From assembly GCF_900108315.1 (NCBI RefSeq), contig NZ_FNVB01000002.1:1450562-1514561 (forward strand): a DNA stretch of 64,000 bases, written 5' to 3'. Shown in pieces: positions 1 to 7,770 of the stretch. The DNA comes from Saccharopolyspora kobensis. Its GTDB lineage: Bacteria; Actinomycetota; Actinomycetes; Mycobacteriales; Pseudonocardiaceae. The notes beneath the pieces were generated by a model. That model was not told where the DNA came from, did not search any database, and was given only the letters and a program-made list of their open reading frames with translations. Made by a program: the position numbers and the translations under genes. Numbering within the stretch: the first letter of the stretch is position 1; each line of letters begins with the position of its first letter.

Positions 1-1037
1 GACCCCGGCGCCTCGCCCGGCGCCCGCATGAACGTCGTCGGCGGAACGTTCAACGGCACGATCCGCTGGCTCAGCGCCAAGTTCTGCGTCGCGTACCACT
101 CCCGCGACGTGCCGTGCGAAGTCGGCTCCACGAACGAGCGGTCCGCCGCCGTGGCGCACCACGAATCGTGCCGCACCGCGATCAACGTGCCGTCCTCGGC
201 AGCCCCGAGAGCGATCTTCTGCACCGTGGCCGCACGACCCGCCGTCGCGGTGAACACCTGCTCCCGCGTCAGCGCCGCCTTGACCGGCCGCCCCAGCACC
301 CTGGCCGCCGCCGCGGCGAGGAAAGCCGGCGCCGAAGTGCGCGCCTTGCCGCCGAAAGCACCACCCACGAACGGGTTGAGCGCGCGCACCGACGCGCCAT
401 CGACCCCCAGCGCACTGGCCAGCTCCGCCGCCTGCAGGTCCGACCCCTGATTCCCGCTGTACACGGTCAGCGCGCCCGACTCCCACACCGCGACCGCCGA
501 GTGCGGCTCCATCGCGGCGTGGTTCTGCGTCGCGGTGCGGTAGGTCTGCTCCACCACCACGCTGCTCGCCGCCAGCGCCTCCTCGATGGACTCCACGCCC
601 TCGGCCAGCACCGCGAGGTCCTCGGTGCCCGGCGCCTCCTCGGCCGTGGCCAGCCCGTCCTCCAGCGACGTCAGCGCAGGCCGCGCGCGGTAGCCGACCT
701 CCACCAGCATCGCCGCATCCCGCGCCTGCTCGAAGGTCTCGGCCACCACGAACCCGATCGGCTGGCCGTAGTAGGCCACCTCCCGGTCCTGCAGCGGAAC
801 CCAGGTCTCGCCGAACAGCGCGGACCGCGCCGTGCTCAACTCCAGCCGGTCGAACGGCGTGTACACCCCGAGAACGCCCGGCGCGCCCTTGGCCGCCGTG
901 ACGTCCATGGTCTCGATCTCGCCGTGCGCGATGGTGCTCAGCACGAGGTACCCGTAGGCCATGCCCGGGAAGTTGTGATCGGCCCCGTACTTGGCCTGCC
1001 CGGTGACTTTCAGCGGGCCATCAAGCCGACTGGTCAC
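1..1037 (-). CDS. Molybdopterin-binding large subunit of aldehyde oxidoreductase (PaoC/xanthine dehydrogenase family), partial
   Basis: The visible N-terminal 345 residues belong to the molybdenum hydroxylase large subunit, which carries the Mo-molybdopterin cofactor and hydroxylates aldehydes or N-heterocycles. Seen: an N-terminal 'GQAKYGADHNFPGMAYG' segment typical of the a/b hammerhead domain, the 'NPFVGGAFGGK' loop that contacts the cofactor, and 'MRAPGE' just before the window edge. The reading frame is still open at base 1, so the C-terminal half lies outside. The GTG start overlaps the stop of the FAD subunit gene (GTGA), showing translational coupling. Third gene of a small-medium-large operon. 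Substrate cannot be read from the sequence. Confidence 0.9.
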   Translation of the reverse strand, partial: MTSRLDGPLKVTGQAKYGADHNFPGMAYGYLVLSTIAHGEIETMDVTAAKGAPGVLGVYTPFDRLELSTARSALFGETWVPLQDREVAYYGQPIGFVVAETFEQARDAAMLVEVGYRARPALTSLEDGLATAEEAPGTEDLAVLAEGVESIEEALAASSVVVEQTYRTATQNHAAMEPHSAVAVWESGALTVYSGNQGSDLQAAELASALGVDGASVRALNPFVGGAFGGKARTSAPAFLAAAAARVLGRPVKAALTREQVFTATAGRAATVQKIALGAAEDGTLIAVRHDSWCATAADRSFVEPTSHGTSREWYATQNLALSQRIVPLNVPPTTFMRAPGEAPG

Positions 1038-1996
1038 AGCCTGCTCCCTTCGGTCAGTTCGAGCAGAGCGCGGACGACGGTCCGCTCCAGCAGCGGCACC
1101 TTGAAACCGTTGCCGGACAGCGGCCGAGCGCCCTCAGCGGCCACCGACGCCGCGTCCACGAAGGACTCCTCGGCCACCGGCTTGCCGCGCAGCGCGTCCT
1201 CCACCGCGGGCAACCGCCACGGCACCGACGCCACACCGCCCACCGCGATCCGCGCATCGACGACGCGCGAATCCCGCACGTCCAGCGCCACCGCGGCCGA
1301 GCACAGCGCGAACTCGTAGGACTGCCGGTCCCGCACCTTGACGTAGGTCGACCGCGACGCCCAGTCCAGCCTCGGCACCACGACCTCGCTGATCAGCTCG
1401 CCAGGCCGCAACACCGTCTCCACCTCCGGGGTGTCCCCCGGCTGCCGGTAGAAGTCGGCCAGCCGCACCGCGCGGCTCCCGTCGGCGCTGACCAGCCGCA
1501 CCTCCGCATCGAGCGCGACCAGCGCCACCGCCAGATCGCTGGCGTGCGTCGCCACGCACGAATCGCTGGTGCCCAGCACGGCGTGCATCCGGTTCGCCCC
1601 CGACACCGCCGGACACCCGCTCCCGGGCTCCCGGCGATTGCACGGCATCGCGACGTCGCGGAAGTACGAGCACCGCGTGCGCTGCATCAGGTTCCCGCCG
1701 ATGCTGGCCATGTTGCGCAACTGCTGGGACGCGCTCAGCAGCAGCGCCCGGGAGATCACCGGCGGCACGTCCGGGTGCGCCGCGACGTCGCTCATCCGCT
1801 CCAGCGCACCGATCCGCAGCCCATCCGCGGTGTCGATGCCGCGCAGCGGCAGCTGGTTGATGTCCACGACCTGCTGCGGGGTCAGGACGTTGAGCTTCAT
1901 CAGGTCGACGAGCGTGGTCCCGCCCGCCAGGAACGCACCCGGTTCGGCCAGCGCGGCCTCGACGGTCGCGGGAGCAGTCAGATCAAAGGGACGCAT
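1034..1996 (-). CDS. FAD-binding subunit of molybdenum hydroxylase, with extra Cys motif (PaoB/YagS-like)
   Basis: 320 aa. Medium subunit of a three-subunit molybdenum hydroxylase; FAD passes electrons from the iron-sulfur clusters to the final acceptor. Visible: the FAD motif 'LAGGTTLVDLMK' (residues 23-34) and 'SIGGNLMQRTRC' (98-109). Cys109, Cys119, Cys128 and Cys147 lie in an insertion with the pattern known from E. coli PaoB (YagS), where such cysteines bind an additional [4Fe-4S] cluster; ordinary xanthine dehydrogenase FAD subunits lack it. Overlaps the [2Fe-2S] gene by 14 bp and the large-subunit gene by 4 bp. This insertion is the best argument for a PaoABC-type aldehyde oxidoreductase rather than CO or nicotinate dehydrogenase. 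Confidence 0.92.
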   Translation of the reverse strand: MRPFDLTAPATVEAALAEPGAFLAGGTTLVDLMKLNVLTPQQVVDINQLPLRGIDTADGLRIGALERMSDVAAHPDVPPVISRALLLSASQQLRNMASIGGNLMQRTRCSYFRDVAMPCNRREPGSGCPAVSGANRMHAVLGTSDSCVATHASDLAVALVALDAEVRLVSADGSRAVRLADFYRQPGDTPEVETVLRPGELISEVVVPRLDWASRSTYVKVRDRQSYEFALCSAAVALDVRDSRVVDARIAVGGVASVPWRLPAVEDALRGKPVAEESFVDAASVAAEGARPLSGNGFKVPLLERTVVRALLELTEGSRL

Positions 1997-2435
1997 CGGA
2001 CCGCCTCGCCTGGTCGATCGCCGCGACGATGTTCGGGTAGGCCGAACAGCGGCAGAGGTTGCCGGACATGAACTCGCGGACGTCGTCGACGTCCTGCTCG
2101 ACCGCCGCGACGGCCGACATGATCTGCCCGGAGGTGCAGAAACCGCACTGCAGGGCGTCCTGGTCGACGAACGCCTGCTGGACCGGGTGCAGCCGGCCGT
2201 CCTCGGCCAGGCCTTCCACGGTGGTGACCGGTTGCTTGACGGTGGCCGCGAGGGTGAGGCACGAGAGCACGGGCCGGCCTCCGACGTGCACCGTGCACGC
2301 GCCGCACTGCCCCCGGTCGCAGCCCTTCTTCGGGCCGGTCACGCCGAGCTGCTCGCGGAGCGCGTCCAGGAGCGTCACTCCGGGATCGACGCTGAGCCGC
2401 TCGGTCGTGCCGTTGATGTCGATGGAGATGTCCAC
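1983..2435 (-). CDS. [2Fe-2S] iron-sulfur subunit of molybdenum hydroxylase
   Basis: 150 aa, the usual length. The N-terminal plant-ferredoxin-type cluster is held by Cys39, 44, 47 and 59 ('CDRGQCGACTVHVGG...SC') and the C-terminal all-alpha cluster by Cys97, 100, 128 and 130 ('CGFCTSGQ', 'CRC'). No N-terminal signal peptide or twin-arginine motif is present, unlike E. coli PaoA (YagT), so this enzyme should be cytoplasmic. First gene of the operon; its promoter must lie in the 225 bp that separate it from the divergent TetR gene starting at 2661, which is the obvious candidate regulator. Confidence 0.95.
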   Translation of the reverse strand: MDISIDINGTTERLSVDPGVTLLDALREQLGVTGPKKGCDRGQCGACTVHVGGRPVLSCLTLAATVKQPVTTVEGLAEDGRLHPVQQAFVDQDALQCGFCTSGQIMSAVAAVEQDVDDVREFMSGNLCRCSAYPNIVAAIDQARRSDASL

Positions 2436-2572
2436 TGGTTCCCTTTCCCGCGGACCGCCCGCAGGACGTCCGCGGCGGCGTGGGTCGTTCGTGGTGGGAG
2501 GAAACGCGAAGAGCGGAGCCGGGCCGGAACCGCCCGGCTGCGGAACCGACGCTAGCGGATATTTATCCGGTA

Positions 2573-2598
2573 GGCAAACATCTCAATTGAAGCTTGCC
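2573..2598. promoter_or_regulatory. Candidate operator in the divergent TetR / aldehyde oxidoreductase promoter region
   Basis: An AT-rich island inside otherwise GC-rich DNA holds the inverted repeat GGCAA (2573-2577) / TTGCC (2594-2598), and within it the 8-bp palindrome TCAATTGA (2583-2590). It is the only dyad seen in the 225-bp intergenic region. The two symmetry centres differ by about 1 bp, so only one may be functional. That the TetR product of 2661-3248 binds here is inference from divergent placement. Confidence 0.35.
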
Positions 2599-2660
2599 GG
2601 AGCCCGGCCGGGCCGTGCACTACATTTTCCACCGGAGACCGCGGCAATCCGGGAGGGACG

Positions 2661-3248
2661 ATGACGACGGGCTCGGTCAGCCCCCGGCGCGCGGACACCC
2701 GCCGCAACCACGAGCGCATCCTCACCGCTGCCGCCACCGCGCTGGCCGGCTCCGGCGAGATCTCGTTCAACGCCATCGCCAAGCAGGCCGGCGTGGGCGT
2801 CGGCACGGTGTACCGGCACTTCCCCAACCCGGAAGCGCTCGTCATCGCCGTCTACCGGCGCGAGCTGCAGCACCTCGTCGACGTCGTGCCGGAACTGCTC
2901 GCCCAGCACTCCCCCGACCTGGCCTTCCGGACCTGGACGGCCGATCACCTGGTCCGCTACATGATGACCAAGCGAGGCCTGGCCAAGGCCCTCGGCGCCG
3001 CCGCGTCCTCGCACGGCGAGATGCTGGCGAAGGCCCACGAAGCCATGACCGGCGCGGTCACCACCCTGCTGGAGGCCAACATCCAGGCCGGAACCGTGCG
3101 CCCCGACCTCGAACCCGAGACCCTCATCCGCGGCCTGGGCGGGCTTTTCTTCCTCGACCCGAGCAGCGACTGGCGCGCTCCCACCGAGAAGCTCATCGAC
3201 CTGCTGTGGCGAGGCATGAGCGCGGGCGACCCACCGCCGTCGGCCTGA
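2661..3248 (+). CDS. TetR/AcrR family transcriptional regulator
   Basis: 195 aa. N-terminal helix-turn-helix at about residues 12-60, with the family signature 'AIAKQAGVGVGTVYRHFPNPEAL' region (recognition helix and following Tyr-Arg-His-Phe). The C-terminal ligand domain ('RTWTADHLVRYMMTKRGLA') resembles regulators of the transcriptional regulator SbtR-like group. A clear Shine-Dalgarno (GGGAGGGACG) precedes the ATG. Divergent from the molybdenum hydroxylase operon, so it probably represses that operon and itself. The ligand is unknown. Confidence 0.88.
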   Translation: MTTGSVSPRRADTRRNHERILTAAATALAGSGEISFNAIAKQAGVGVGTVYRHFPNPEALVIAVYRRELQHLVDVVPELLAQHSPDLAFRTWTADHLVRYMMTKRGLAKALGAAASSHGEMLAKAHEAMTGAVTTLLEANIQAGTVRPDLEPETLIRGLGGLFFLDPSSDWRAPTEKLIDLLWRGMSAGDPPPSA

Positions 3249-3295
3249 CCTCCCGCCGTTGCGATGCTTTTTGCGCGGTTTTGCCCGCAGGTTTT

Positions 3296-3328
3296 GTTTC
3301 GATCAACACTGAAATGAAAGATGTAACA
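3296..3328. repeat. AT-rich intergenic element, copy A
   Basis: One of three copies of a ~33-bp AT-rich sequence (others at 7694-7726 and 17061-17093) that align without gaps. The shared core is TTTC followed six to eight bases later by ACTGAA. Here it lies between the TetR stop (3248) and the start of the luciferase-like gene (3390), 60-95 bp upstream of the latter, where it could be a promoter or operator. The other two copies are not in equivalent positions, so the role is unclear. Confidence 0.5.
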
Positions 3329-3389
3329 AAATTCCATGTTCCGCCAGCAGCCGGTGGTCGTGCCCGGAAGCTTGCGGCAACGTGACTCC

Positions 3390-4340
3390 ATGCCTGAATT
3401 CCGCTTCGCGTACAACATCTTCGAGCTGGGATCCGCCGAGGACTTCGCCGCGACCTGCCGCCGCGCGGAGCAGCACGGGTACGACACCGCGTTCGCCGCC
3501 GACCACCTCGGGATCGCCGCCCCCTTCCCCACCCTCGTCGCCGCGGCCCAGGCCACCGAACGGCTCCGCGTCGGAACCCTGGTGCTCAACGCGCCCTTCT
3601 GGAATCCCGCGCTGCTGGCCCGCGACATCGCCACCACCGACCTGCTCAGCGGCGGCCGCCTGGAGGTCGGGCTCGGCGCAGGGCACATGAAGTGGGAGTT
3701 CGACGAGGCCGACATCGAGTGGGAGCCGTTCGGCCGCCGGGCGGACCGGCTCGAAGCGCTGATCGCCGAGCTGAGCGAGCTGTTCGCAGCCGATGGCTAC
3801 GCCCAGCAGGCGGCGCTCCGCGAGCACTTCGGCGTCACCGCGCTGCGCCCCGTCCAGCGCACCGGCTTCGGCGGGTACGGGCCGCCGCTGATCGTCGGCG
3901 GCACCGGTGACCGGATCCTGCGGATCGCCGCGGCGACCGCGGACATCATCGGCATCGCAGGAGCCTTCCAGGTGCCCGGGCAACCGCCCGGCACCCTGCG
4001 CATCGGCACCGCCGACGAAGCCGACGAACGGATCCGGTTCGCCCGCGAGCACGCCGGCGAACGCGCCGACCAGGTGCAGTGGCAGGCCCTGACGCAAGCC
4101 GTGGTGGTCACCGACGACCGGCGCGCCGCCGCCGAGGAGTTCCTGTCCAGGACGGGGCCGATGATGACCGCCGACGAACTCCTGGAGACGCCGTTCGTGT
4201 TCATCGGCACGGTCGAGCAGATGGCCGAGCAGGTCCTGCGCAATCACGAGCGCTACGGCTTCACCTACTACGCGGTGCACGGCCCCTACATGGACACCTT
4301 CGCCCCGGTGATCGAACGCGTCCGCGCCATCAGCGGCTAG
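3390..4340 (+). CDS. LLM class (luciferase-like) flavin-dependent oxidoreductase, possibly F420-dependent
   Basis: 316 aa from the ATG at 3390; the reading frame is open further upstream (to 3336), but homology to the family begins with 'MPEFRFAYNI'. TIM-barrel oxidoreductase of the bacterial luciferase-like superfamily: 'RRAEQHGYDTAFAADHLGIAAPFPTL', 'GTLVLNAPFWNPALLARDIATTDLLSGGRLEVGLGAG' region and the C-terminal 'FVFIGTVEQMAEQVLRNHERYGFTYYAVHG' region are all characteristic. Proteins of this layout in actinomycetes usually use F420H2, but FMN cannot be excluded. Stands alone between intergenic regions; substrate unknown. Confidence 0.85.
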   Translation: MPEFRFAYNIFELGSAEDFAATCRRAEQHGYDTAFAADHLGIAAPFPTLVAAAQATERLRVGTLVLNAPFWNPALLARDIATTDLLSGGRLEVGLGAGHMKWEFDEADIEWEPFGRRADRLEALIAELSELFAADGYAQQAALREHFGVTALRPVQRTGFGGYGPPLIVGGTGDRILRIAAATADIIGIAGAFQVPGQPPGTLRIGTADEADERIRFAREHAGERADQVQWQALTQAVVVTDDRRAAAEEFLSRTGPMMTADELLETPFVFIGTVEQMAEQVLRNHERYGFTYYAVHGPYMDTFAPVIERVRAISG

Positions 4341-4401
4341 CGCTCACCCCTCCGCTCCGCAGCCCGCAACGGGATCGCGTCGCCCCGCACGCCCACAAAA
4401 G

Positions 4402-4434
4402 GGACAAATCATGCGGAACCGGACGTAGCATGAT
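4402..4434 (+). promoter_or_regulatory. Candidate promoter with embedded dyad upstream of the WXG-type gene
   Basis: GGACAA (4402-4407) and TAGCAT (4426-4431) are separated by 18 bp and could be -35/-10 elements. The perfect 7-bp inverted repeat ATCATGC (4408-4414) / GCATGAT (4428-4434) lies across them, so a bound dimer would block the promoter. About 60 bp upstream of the ATG at 4494. No adjacent regulator gene suggests a partner. Confidence 0.35.
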
Positions 4435-4493
4435 CGCGTCCCAGGAGCGACAGCACGCGCCAGACCGCGCGCTGCGGAGAGGAGACCACCGGT

Positions 4494-5579
4494 ATGGCGA
4501 TCGATTTCGATCGCGACAGCGCGATGAAGATCCTCGATGCTCTCGAGGTGCTGAGCGAAGACGCCCAGGCGGGCAGTCGCTACGTCTCCGAGTACACGAG
4601 CCTCTCGCTCGGCGACCAAGGCCTGATCAACATCCTGTCCTCGGCCCACGCCGATCTGGCCACCGAGGTCAACGATCAGATGGACCACATCTACGAGTAC
4701 CTGCGCACCACGTTGTCGGAGAACCTGGCGGACACGTTCGCGCTGTACGCGCGGATCGACGACGAGCAGCGCGGCGTGCTGCTCGAACTCGAGGAGTACT
4801 TCAGCGCCGAGAACAACATGGTGGAGCGACGGCGCGAGGCGGCCTCCGGCGAACCGGCGACCGGCGGCGCCGACGGGCTGTTCACCGCGCGAGAAGACCC
4901 GACCAGCCACTTCGTGGAGGTGACGCTGTCCAGCTCGGACAGCCCCGAATCCTCGTTCTCCCCCACCGGAGTGCTGGACATCTTCAGCATCACGCACTTC
5001 GTGCAGACGATCTGCAAGTTCTTCGACCGCGACCCGATCGAGTTCCTCGGCAAGAAGCTGGTCGGCGACTGGGAGTCCTTCGCCAAGTGCGCCCACGCCT
5101 TCGACAACCTGGCCAACGGCGTCCGGGCGATCGCGCAGAACCTCCGCGACCACGTCGACCAGCTCGAACAGGCCTGGCAGGGCAACGCCTACGCCGCCTG
5201 CAACTCCGCCGTGTACCAAGCCGCCAACGAAATGGTCGACGGGACCGCGGTACCGCTGGAGAGCTTGGCGGAGCACTACCGGGAAGCGGTGGAGGCGTCC
5301 TACCAGACCCACAAGGACCTCGAACCGATCATCAAGGCGCTGATCGACGCGTCGACCGGCATCGGACTGCTCAAGACCGCGGGGAAGGCGCTCAAGGAGG
5401 GCGGCGAGGTCCTCACCAAGCACGCCGACGACGCGGCGGTCCGCATCTCCGAGTTCCAAGCGACGTTGCAGGCCACGAAATCCAAGCTCAACAGCATCAG
5501 CGGGGACTTCGCCGAGTTGAAACCGACGACCACCGTGCCGTCGGTGCTCGAAGAGCTCGAACCGCACGCGCGGAACTGA
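4494..5579 (+). CDS. WXG-motif alpha-helical protein, possible ESX/type VII-associated substrate
   Basis: 361 aa, almost entirely predicted helical. Around residues 195-235 it has 'LRDHVDQLEQAWQGNAYAAC', a Trp-X-Gly turn between two helices as in WXG100-type secreted proteins, followed by a second long helix. The N-terminal 120 residues form another helical bundle without recognised motif, and the middle (about 105-150) is acidic and low-complexity. No signal peptide, no transmembrane segment, no recognisable toxin domain at the C terminus. An 11-bp gap separates it from the small acidic gene downstream, so they are co-transcribed. No EccC-type ATPase is in the window. Secretion through a type VII system is inference from the WXG turn only. 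Confidence 0.6.
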   Translation: MAIDFDRDSAMKILDALEVLSEDAQAGSRYVSEYTSLSLGDQGLINILSSAHADLATEVNDQMDHIYEYLRTTLSENLADTFALYARIDDEQRGVLLELEEYFSAENNMVERRREAASGEPATGGADGLFTAREDPTSHFVEVTLSSSDSPESSFSPTGVLDIFSITHFVQTICKFFDRDPIEFLGKKLVGDWESFAKCAHAFDNLANGVRAIAQNLRDHVDQLEQAWQGNAYAACNSAVYQAANEMVDGTAVPLESLAEHYREAVEASYQTHKDLEPIIKALIDASTGIGLLKTAGKALKEGGEVLTKHADDAAVRISEFQATLQATKSKLNSISGDFAELKPTTTVPSVLEELEPHARN

Positions 5580-5589
5580 GGAGGTCGCC

Positions 5590-5895
5590 GTGGAAGAAGC
5601 GCACGTTCTCGAACAGCGGGTGCTCGCCGCCATCGCCGAGGAGCTCAGGCACGCCGACCGCGCCGAACTCCGCGAGATCGGTGAAGCGGTGTCCTCCGGG
5701 GCTCATTCGTTCGGCGACATCGCCGCGCACCCCGGATACGCGGAGTTCATTCACGAGTGCGACGCCGAGCTGGCGGCGCTCACCGTCGAGGAGTTCTTCG
5801 CCGACGAGGACTCCCCCGCCGAGCCGGAACCGGCAGCCCCCGCCCGTGATCCGCACGAGGAGGAGGACGAACCGCCGGAATCCTTCCTGGTCTAG
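5590..5895 (+). CDS. Small acidic hypothetical protein
   Basis: 101 aa, very acidic. Residues 1-80 look helical ('LEQRVLAAIAEELRHADRAE'); the last 20 residues are a Pro/Glu-rich tail. A Shine-Dalgarno (GAGGAGGTCGCC region) precedes the start. It follows the WXG-type gene by 10 bp and precedes the PLP enzyme by 13 bp. An acidic partner directly after a WXG protein could be a chaperone or immunity factor, but nothing in the sequence proves it. No family recognised. Confidence 0.6.
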   Translation: MEEAHVLEQRVLAAIAEELRHADRAELREIGEAVSSGAHSFGDIAAHPGYAEFIHECDAELAALTVEEFFADEDSPAEPEPAAPARDPHEEEDEPPESFLV

Positions 5896-5908
5896 TGTTC
5901 GGTGCGTG

Positions 5909-7114
5909 GTGAACGATCAATCGCTGGCCAGCGGTCAGCGCTCGCTGGGCGACCCGGACCTCCGCTACCCGCTGTGGCCACCGCTGACCAGCGGATGTCC
6001 GGCCACCAGCACCGACACCACCGCCTATCCCGTCGAAGTCGACTACGACTACGACCGGGTGCCCGCCGAGCTCTTCCAGCAGCCGCCGGGCCCCGGACTG
6101 CAGCGGTGGGCTCCCCTGCTGCCGCCGCTGCACGCACCTGGGCTCGGGGAAGGCGGCACACCGCTGATCGAGCTGCCCGAGCACGGGGTGTTCGTCAAGG
6201 ACGAGTCGCGTAATCCGACGTGGAGCCACAAGGACCGGCTCAACCGGGTCGCGGTGAGCGCGGCGGCAGGCGTCGGCGCACCGGGTGTCGTGGTCGCCTC
6301 GTCCGGCAACCACGGCGCCTCCACTGCCGCGTACGCCGCGCGGGCCGGTCTGCGCTGCATCGTGCTGGCCTCCGCCGGGATGCCGCCCGCCGTCGGCTCG
6401 TTCCTCCAGTCCTACGGTGCCGTCGTGCTGGCGGTGCCGAGCGACGCGCGGTGGCCGCTGCTGCGCCGGATCACCGCGGAAACCGGCTTCCACCCGGTCA
6501 GCAACGTCACCACGACCCACACCGGGCACGCCTTCGGCCCCGAGGGCTACAAGACCATCGCCTACGAGATCTTCGCCGAGCTCGGCGTCCCGGCAGCGCT
6601 GTTCGTCCCGACCGGGTACGGCGAGCTGCTCTTCGGCGTGTGGAAGGGATTCGCCGAGCTCGTGCGCCTCGGCCTGGCGCGCAAGGTGCCTCGCGTGTTC
6701 GCCTGCGAACCCGCGGCCGGCGGGCCGCTGGCTCGTGCCGTCGCCGAAGGCCTCCCCGCCACCTCGGTGGACGTGGGACCGACCGATGCCTACGCCATCA
6801 ACTCCGCGGTGAGCGGTTACCGGGCGACCGTGGCCGTCCAGGAGAGCGCCGGGCGGGCGCTCCTGGTGGACGATGCGGAGATGGCGCTGGCCCAGCGCGA
6901 CCTGGCCCGCTCCGGGCTCTGGTACGAGCTGTCCTCCGCCGCCGGGCTCGCCGGGTTCCGGCAGCTGCGCGAGGAGTTCGACGGCCCCGTGGTGTGCGTG
7001 GCGACCTCCAGCGGTTTCAAGGACATCGGTGTCGGCGACCACCGGCCCGAGGTCATCGGGCCGGACTGGGCCGTGGTGCGCCACCGGCTGCTGGAGGCCG
7101 ACATCCGCTGCTGA
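5909..7114 (+). CDS. Threonine synthase-like PLP-dependent enzyme (fold type II)
   Basis: 401 aa from GTG at 5909 (GTG at 5906 equally possible; no strong ribosome site). Fold type II PLP enzyme: 'NPTWSHKDR' carries the Schiff-base Lys in the position of the threonine synthase 'SFKDR' motif, 'ASSGNHGAS' is the phosphate/substrate loop ('SSGN'), and 'PTGYGELLFGVWKGF' corresponds to the glycine-rich PLP phosphate loop. Threonine synthase makes L-threonine from O-phosphohomoserine; related enzymes are diaminopropionate ammonia-lyase and cysteate synthase. No thr genes are nearby, so the exact reaction is open. Ends exactly where the convergent GNAT gene ends (7114/7115). Confidence 0.75.
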   Translation: MNDQSLASGQRSLGDPDLRYPLWPPLTSGCPATSTDTTAYPVEVDYDYDRVPAELFQQPPGPGLQRWAPLLPPLHAPGLGEGGTPLIELPEHGVFVKDESRNPTWSHKDRLNRVAVSAAAGVGAPGVVVASSGNHGASTAAYAARAGLRCIVLASAGMPPAVGSFLQSYGAVVLAVPSDARWPLLRRITAETGFHPVSNVTTTHTGHAFGPEGYKTIAYEIFAELGVPAALFVPTGYGELLFGVWKGFAELVRLGLARKVPRVFACEPAAGGPLARAVAEGLPATSVDVGPTDAYAINSAVSGYRATVAVQESAGRALLVDDAEMALAQRDLARSGLWYELSSAAGLAGFRQLREEFDGPVVCVATSSGFKDIGVGDHRPEVIGPDWAVVRHRLLEADIRC

Positions 7115-7621
7115 TCAGCGCCGCCACACCAGCATCGGGCCGTCCGACCGCTGCACCTCGCCCGCGACGGCGAAGCCGAGCTTGCGCGCGACGCGCTGGG
7201 ACGGCTCGTTGGTCAGGTCGGTCATGATCACCACCGGCCGGTCGGTGCCCGCCAGGTCCGCCCGGTCGATCGCCGCCCTGGCCATCTCCGGGGCGTATCC
7301 CCTCCCCCAGTGGGCCGGGCTGAAGCGGTAGAACAGGTTGAGCACCGGTTCCTCGTCCGCGGTGTGGAACCGCAGACCGCCGAAGCCGATCACCGCGCCG
7401 GACTCCGGCAGCACCACCGCCCAGTACCCGATGCCGTCGCGCTCCCAGTCGACCTGCCACTGCGCCAGCATCTCCCCCGCTTCCTCGGCCGAGGGCGCGC
7501 CGGAGGGGTTGAACCGGTTGGTCTCCGGGTCGGAGAGGATCTCCACCGCGGCGGGCAGGTCGTCGTCGCGAACCCGGCGCAGGAGCAGTCGATCCGTGCG
7601 GATCTCATCAGCCTCGAACAT
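7115..7621 (-). CDS. GNAT family N-acetyltransferase (RimJ/RimL type)
   Basis: 168 aa from the internal ATG at 7621, where homology begins ('FEADEIRTDRLLLRRVRDDD'). Typical RimJ/RimL-like acetyltransferase: N-terminal 'ETNRF' region, central beta strands 'GAVIGFGGLRF', acetyl-CoA site 'FSPAHWGRGYAPEMARA' and C-terminal 'NEPSQRVARKLGF'. Such enzymes acetylate the alpha-amino group of ribosomal proteins or small amines with acetyl-CoA; the substrate here is unknown. Upstream lies copy B of the AT-rich element, which may hold its promoter. Confidence 0.85.
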   Translation of the reverse strand: MFEADEIRTDRLLLRRVRDDDLPAAVEILSDPETNRFNPSGAPSAEEAGEMLAQWQVDWERDGIGYWAVVLPESGAVIGFGGLRFHTADEEPVLNLFYRFSPAHWGRGYAPEMARAAIDRADLAGTDRPVVIMTDLTNEPSQRVARKLGFAVAGEVQRSDGPMLVWRR

Positions 7622-7693
7622 CACGGCCGCCACCGTAGGCCGAAGGGCCGACGCTCTTCCCGCGCTGGGTTCCCGAGTCATCGATCAGCGATA

Positions 7694-7726
7694 GTTTCAG
7701 TTAACACTGAAGCAATCGAGATAATA
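7694..7726. repeat. AT-rich intergenic element, copy B
   Basis: Second copy of the ~33-bp element. It contains the perfect dyad TTCAGT (7696-7701) / ACTGAA (7706-7711) with a 4-bp spacer. It sits about 75 bp upstream of the GNAT start on the minus strand and just beyond the 3' end of the TetR gene. Identical to copy A at most positions over 25 bp (GTTTC...AACACTGAA). Confidence 0.5.
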
Positions 7727-7751
7727 GATGTGCTCGGTGCCACTCCTACGT

Positions 7752-7766
7752 CGGCACTGAGTGCCG
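7752..7766. promoter_or_regulatory. Palindrome CGGCACTGAGTGCCG, candidate TetR operator (distal)
   Basis: Perfect 15-bp palindrome (7-bp arms, 1-bp centre) just 3' of the TetR stop codon at 7771. The core GGCACTnAGTGCC occurs again at 8545-8557 between the TetR gene and the acyl-CoA dehydrogenase gene. The only two exact copies noticed in the window flank this regulator, so it is probably the binding site of that TetR protein. Confidence 0.6.
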
Positions 7767-7770
7767 CCGA

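Noticed and set aside
4079..5908. Long open frame running into the PLP enzyme from far upstream
   Set aside because: It overlaps the WXG-type gene and its partner in another frame and is Arg/Pro-rich; family similarity begins only after 5909.
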